Positions 61,995-64,000 of a stretch of DNA of 64,000 nucleotides are shown piece by piece. Position numbers and translations under genes: made by a program. The notes beneath the pieces are model-generated. The model saw only the letters and a list, made by a program, of their open reading frames with translations, did no database searches and was not told the origin of the DNA. Every line of letters starts with the position of its first letter. Position 1 is the stretch's first letter. The stretch covers positions 62,001 through 126,000 of the forward strand of contig BBYL01000011.1 of NCBI GenBank assembly GCA_001570385.1, written 5' to 3'. The stretch comes from Microtetraspora glauca (GTDB taxonomy: Bacteria > Actinomycetota > Actinomycetes > Streptosporangiales > Streptosporangiaceae).

Positions 61995-64000
61995 ATGAGC
62001 CGGTTGAGCATTCTTCGCACGAAGTCGGTCGAGCAGTCGATCGAGGACACCCAGGGTGGGCGTTACCGGCTCGTCCGCACCCTGAGCGCGCTCGACCTGA
62101 CCGTCTTCGGCGTCGGTGTCATCATCGGCACCGGCATCTTCGTGCTCACCGGCGTCGCGGCCAAGACCACGGCGGGCCCCGCTGTCGCGATCTCCTTCGT
62201 CGCCGCGGCGGTCGCCTGCGGCCTCGCCGCCCTGTGTTACGCGGAGTTCGCCGCCACCGTGCCGGTCGCGGGCTCCGCCTACACCTTCGCGTACGCGACC
62301 ATCGGCGAGTTCCCGGCCTGGATCATCGGCTGGGACCTCGTGCTGGAACTCACGCTCGCCGCCGCCGTGGTCGCCTCCGGCTGGTCGGGCTACTTCACGT
62401 CGCTGCTGAGGAGCGTCGGCGTGGACCTGCCCGCCTCCATCGCCGGGGACAAGGCAGTGGTGAACATTCCGGCGGCGGCCATCGTGCTGATCCTCACCGC
62501 CATCCTGGTCCTGGGCATCAAGACGTCGGCCCGGTTCAACGCCGTCATGGTGACGATCAAGGTGAGCGTCGTCCTGCTCGTCATCGTGGCCGGCCTGTTC
62601 TTCCTCAAGGCGGAGAACTACCAGCCGTTCATCCCTCCGGCACGGGAGATCGAGACCAGGGGTGGACTGGCGTCGCCGCTCATCCAGGTGCTGTTCGGTG
62701 TGACGCCGGTCGCCTTCGGGGTCTTCGGCATCTTCACCGCCGCCGCGCTCGTCTTCTTCGCCTACATCGGGTTCGACGTCGTCGCCACGGCCGCGGAGGA
62801 GACCCGCGACCCGCAGCGCAACCTGCCGATCGGCATCCTCGCCTCGCTGGCGATCTGCACGGTCCTGTACGTCGCGGTCTCCCTGGTGGTCGTCGGCATG
62901 CAGCCGTACACGGAGCTGAGCGAGTCCGCGCCGCTCGCGGACGCGTTCCTCTCCGTCGGCCAGTCGTGGCTGGCGACCGTGATCAGCTTCGGGGGCATCG
63001 CCGGGCTCACCACCGTGGTGATGATCCTCATGCTCGGCCAGAGCCGGGTCTTCTTCGCCATGTGCCGCGACAACCTGCTGCCGCGCGGGCTCGCCCGCGT
63101 CCACCGGCGGTTCCACACGCCGTACGTGATCACCATTGTGATCGGCGTGGCCACCGCGACCCTCGCCGCGCTGATCCCGCTGGCCGCGATCGCCGAACTG
63201 GTCAATATCGGGACGCTCTTCGCGTTCGTGGTCGTCTCGATCGGTGTGGTCATCCTGCGCCGGACCCGGCCCGACCTGCCCCGCGCGTTCCGCGCGCCCT
63301 GGGTCCCGGTGCTGCCGATCCTCTCCGTGCTCGCGTGCCTCTACCTGATGCTCAACCTGCCCGTGGAGACCTGGCTGCGGTTCGTCGTGTGGATGATCGC
63401 CGGCGTCGTGCTCTACTTCGGGTACGGCGCCCGCCACAGCAGGGCCCGGCTAGCCGGTGACGCCCCGGACGAGCAGCAGCAGCCCGGTGGCGGTCATCAG
63501 CAGGGCGCTTCCGGCGAGCAGGACGCGGTAGCCACGTACCCCGAGCCGGTGCCGCCCCGCGCCGACCATGGCCGCCAGCACCACCTTGGACCCGACCAGC
63601 ACCAGGTAGAAGCCTCCGGTGAAGGCGAGGGCGGCGGCCGGGGTCCGCTCCCAGGCCGCGGCGAAGATCGGAGCGCCGACGGCGATCCAGAAGAGCCATG
63701 GGTGCGGATTCAGCATGTTGACCGCGACGCCGCGCAGCACCTCCCGGACGGAGGAGGGCCCGGTGACGGAGGACCCGGTGGCGGAGGAAACCGTGACGCC
63801 GGGTTCGGGGGGCCGGGCCGTACGGGACTCGCGGGCGGCGGAGATCGCCAGGTGGACGACGTAGAGGCCGCCCACGACGGCCAGGACGCGCAGGAACACG
63901 CCGGGCAGCGCGCCGGCGGCGGTGACCGAGAGCAGCACGACCGGAAAGTCGGAGAGCAGGGGGACGCAGGCCAGCCCGAGCCCGGCCCGGAAGCCGCCGC
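61995..64000 (+). CDS. APC-family amino-acid permease, frame open to the window end
   Basis: The ATG at 61995 (MSRLSILRTKSVEQSIEDT) starts a 12-helix permease of the cationic amino-acid transporter type. It has GVGVIIGTGIFVLTG in helix 1, FAATVPVAGSAYTFAY, FFAYIGFDVVATAAEET and GQSRVFFAMCRDNLLP. Homologues usually end near residue 485-500, and here the membrane domain ends at about 63430 (VLYFGYGARHSR). The frame nevertheless meets no stop before the window edge, at least 180 codons further on. The extra part is Gln/Gly/His/Asp-rich and runs antisense through the lysE gene. Either the stop was lost or a one-base indel near 63450 hides it (TAG lies one frame over at 63451). Confidence 0.82.
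   Translation, partial: MSRLSILRTKSVEQSIEDTQGGRYRLVRTLSALDLTVFGVGVIIGTGIFVLTGVAAKTTAGPAVAISFVAAAVACGLAALCYAEFAATVPVAGSAYTFAYATIGEFPAWIIGWDLVLELTLAAAVVASGWSGYFTSLLRSVGVDLPASIAGDKAVVNIPAAAIVLILTAILVLGIKTSARFNAVMVTIKVSVVLLVIVAGLFFLKAENYQPFIPPAREIETRGGLASPLIQVLFGVTPVAFGVFGIFTAAALVFFAYIGFDVVATAAEETRDPQRNLPIGILASLAICTVLYVAVSLVVVGMQPYTELSESAPLADAFLSVGQSWLATVISFGGIAGLTTVVMILMLGQSRVFFAMCRDNLLPRGLARVHRRFHTPYVITIVIGVATATLAALIPLAAIAELVNIGTLFAFVVVSIGVVILRRTRPDLPRAFRAPWVPVLPILSVLACLYLMLNLPVETWLRFVVWMIAGVVLYFGYGARHSRARLAGDAPDEQQQPGGGHQQGASGEQDAVATYPEPVPPRADHGRQHHLGPDQHQVEASGEGEGGGRGPLPGRGEDRSADGDPEEPWVRIQHVDRDAAQHLPDGGGPGDGGPGGGGNRDAGFGGPGRTGLAGGGDRQVDDVEAAHDGQDAQEHAGQRAGGGDREQHDRKVGEQGDAGQPEPGPEAA
63450..64000 (-). 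CDS. LysE family translocator, truncated by the window edge
   Basis: A leftward gene whose 5' end lies beyond 64000; 183 residues are visible. It has the LysE/RhtB features LLSDFPVVLLS and GGLYVVHLAISAARESR. The conserved NMLNPHPWLFWIAVGAP (the NPK/NPH-type motif) follows, and then the final helices AALAFTGGFYLVLVGSKVVL and VLLAGSALLMTATGLLLL. It exports amino acids or related small molecules. It converges with the permease gene, whose open frame overlaps all of the visible part. Confidence 0.88.
   Translation of the reverse strand, partial: GGFRAGLGLACVPLLSDFPVVLLSVTAAGALPGVFLRVLAVVGGLYVVHLAISAARESRTARPPEPGVTVSSATGSSVTGPSSVREVLRGVAVNMLNPHPWLFWIAVGAPIFAAAWERTPAAALAFTGGFYLVLVGSKVVLAAMVGAGRHRLGVRGYRVLLAGSALLMTATGLLLLVRGVTG

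Overview
The window is 64 kb of very GC-rich DNA, densely packed with genes in both directions and with many GTG/ATG start codons that overlap the upstream stop. Its gene content (SepH, DUF4193, DUF3159, DUF3710, F420-type oxidoreductases, a CutRS-like two-component system, and a ferrochelatase with a C-terminal cysteine cluster) points to an actinobacterium. I infer a filamentous, Streptosporangiales-like genome, but the sequence alone does not fix the genus. I see no rRNA, tRNA, CRISPR array, intact insertion sequence or prophage. Most of the window looks like chromosomal core with small accessory insertions.

Layout. 0-1 kb: a TetR regulator with two operator palindromes, a divergent gene cut by the left edge, and a serine-recombinase remnant. 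1-11.7 kb: sepH, a sugar-lactone oxidase, an MFS exporter, a membrane-anchored lytic transglycosylase, hemH, an S9 peptidase and an inositol monophosphatase. 11.8-17.8 kb: a 54-residue small protein, a CutRS-like two-component system, DUF4193, a hypothetical protein, otsA and DUF4235. 17.8-29 kb: valS, an AI-2E family exporter, then dut-DUF3710-OB fold-DUF3159-TrkA-TrkA-KimA-like permease-TRAM RNA methyltransferase. From dut onward this matches the order and orientation I recall for Mycobacterium tuberculosis Rv2697c-Rv2689c. 29-34 kb: an MFS/TetR pair, a Cys/Met-rich copper protein, a PPOX protein, an anchored chitinase-like protein that has lost the catalytic Glu, and an F420 oxidoreductase.

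34-40 kb is the most interesting block. Four overlapping genes encode Hen1 (RNA 3'-end methyltransferase), Pnkp (RNA kinase-phosphatase-ligase) and two different RlaP-type nucleotidyltransferases, apparently one translationally coupled RNA-repair operon. Pnkp and Hen1 repair cleaved RNA and mark the junction so that it cannot be cut again. The role of the paired nucleotidyltransferases is not established. A MazF/RHH toxin-antitoxin pair lies 12 kb away.

40-52.6 kb: a sugar porter, MUG glycosylase, DUF5996, DUF1707, PadR, MFS, a small unknown ORF, a DUF457-type membrane protein, an Ntn-hydrolase lipoprotein, aconitase with an elaborate upstream region, and mazF with its antitoxin. 52.6-64 kb: a TSUP permease, a xylose-type ABC transporter (binding protein, ATPase, permease) with a ROK repressor, two tandem secreted zinc peptidases, dxs, an amino-acid permease with no in-frame stop inside the window, and a truncated LysE exporter.
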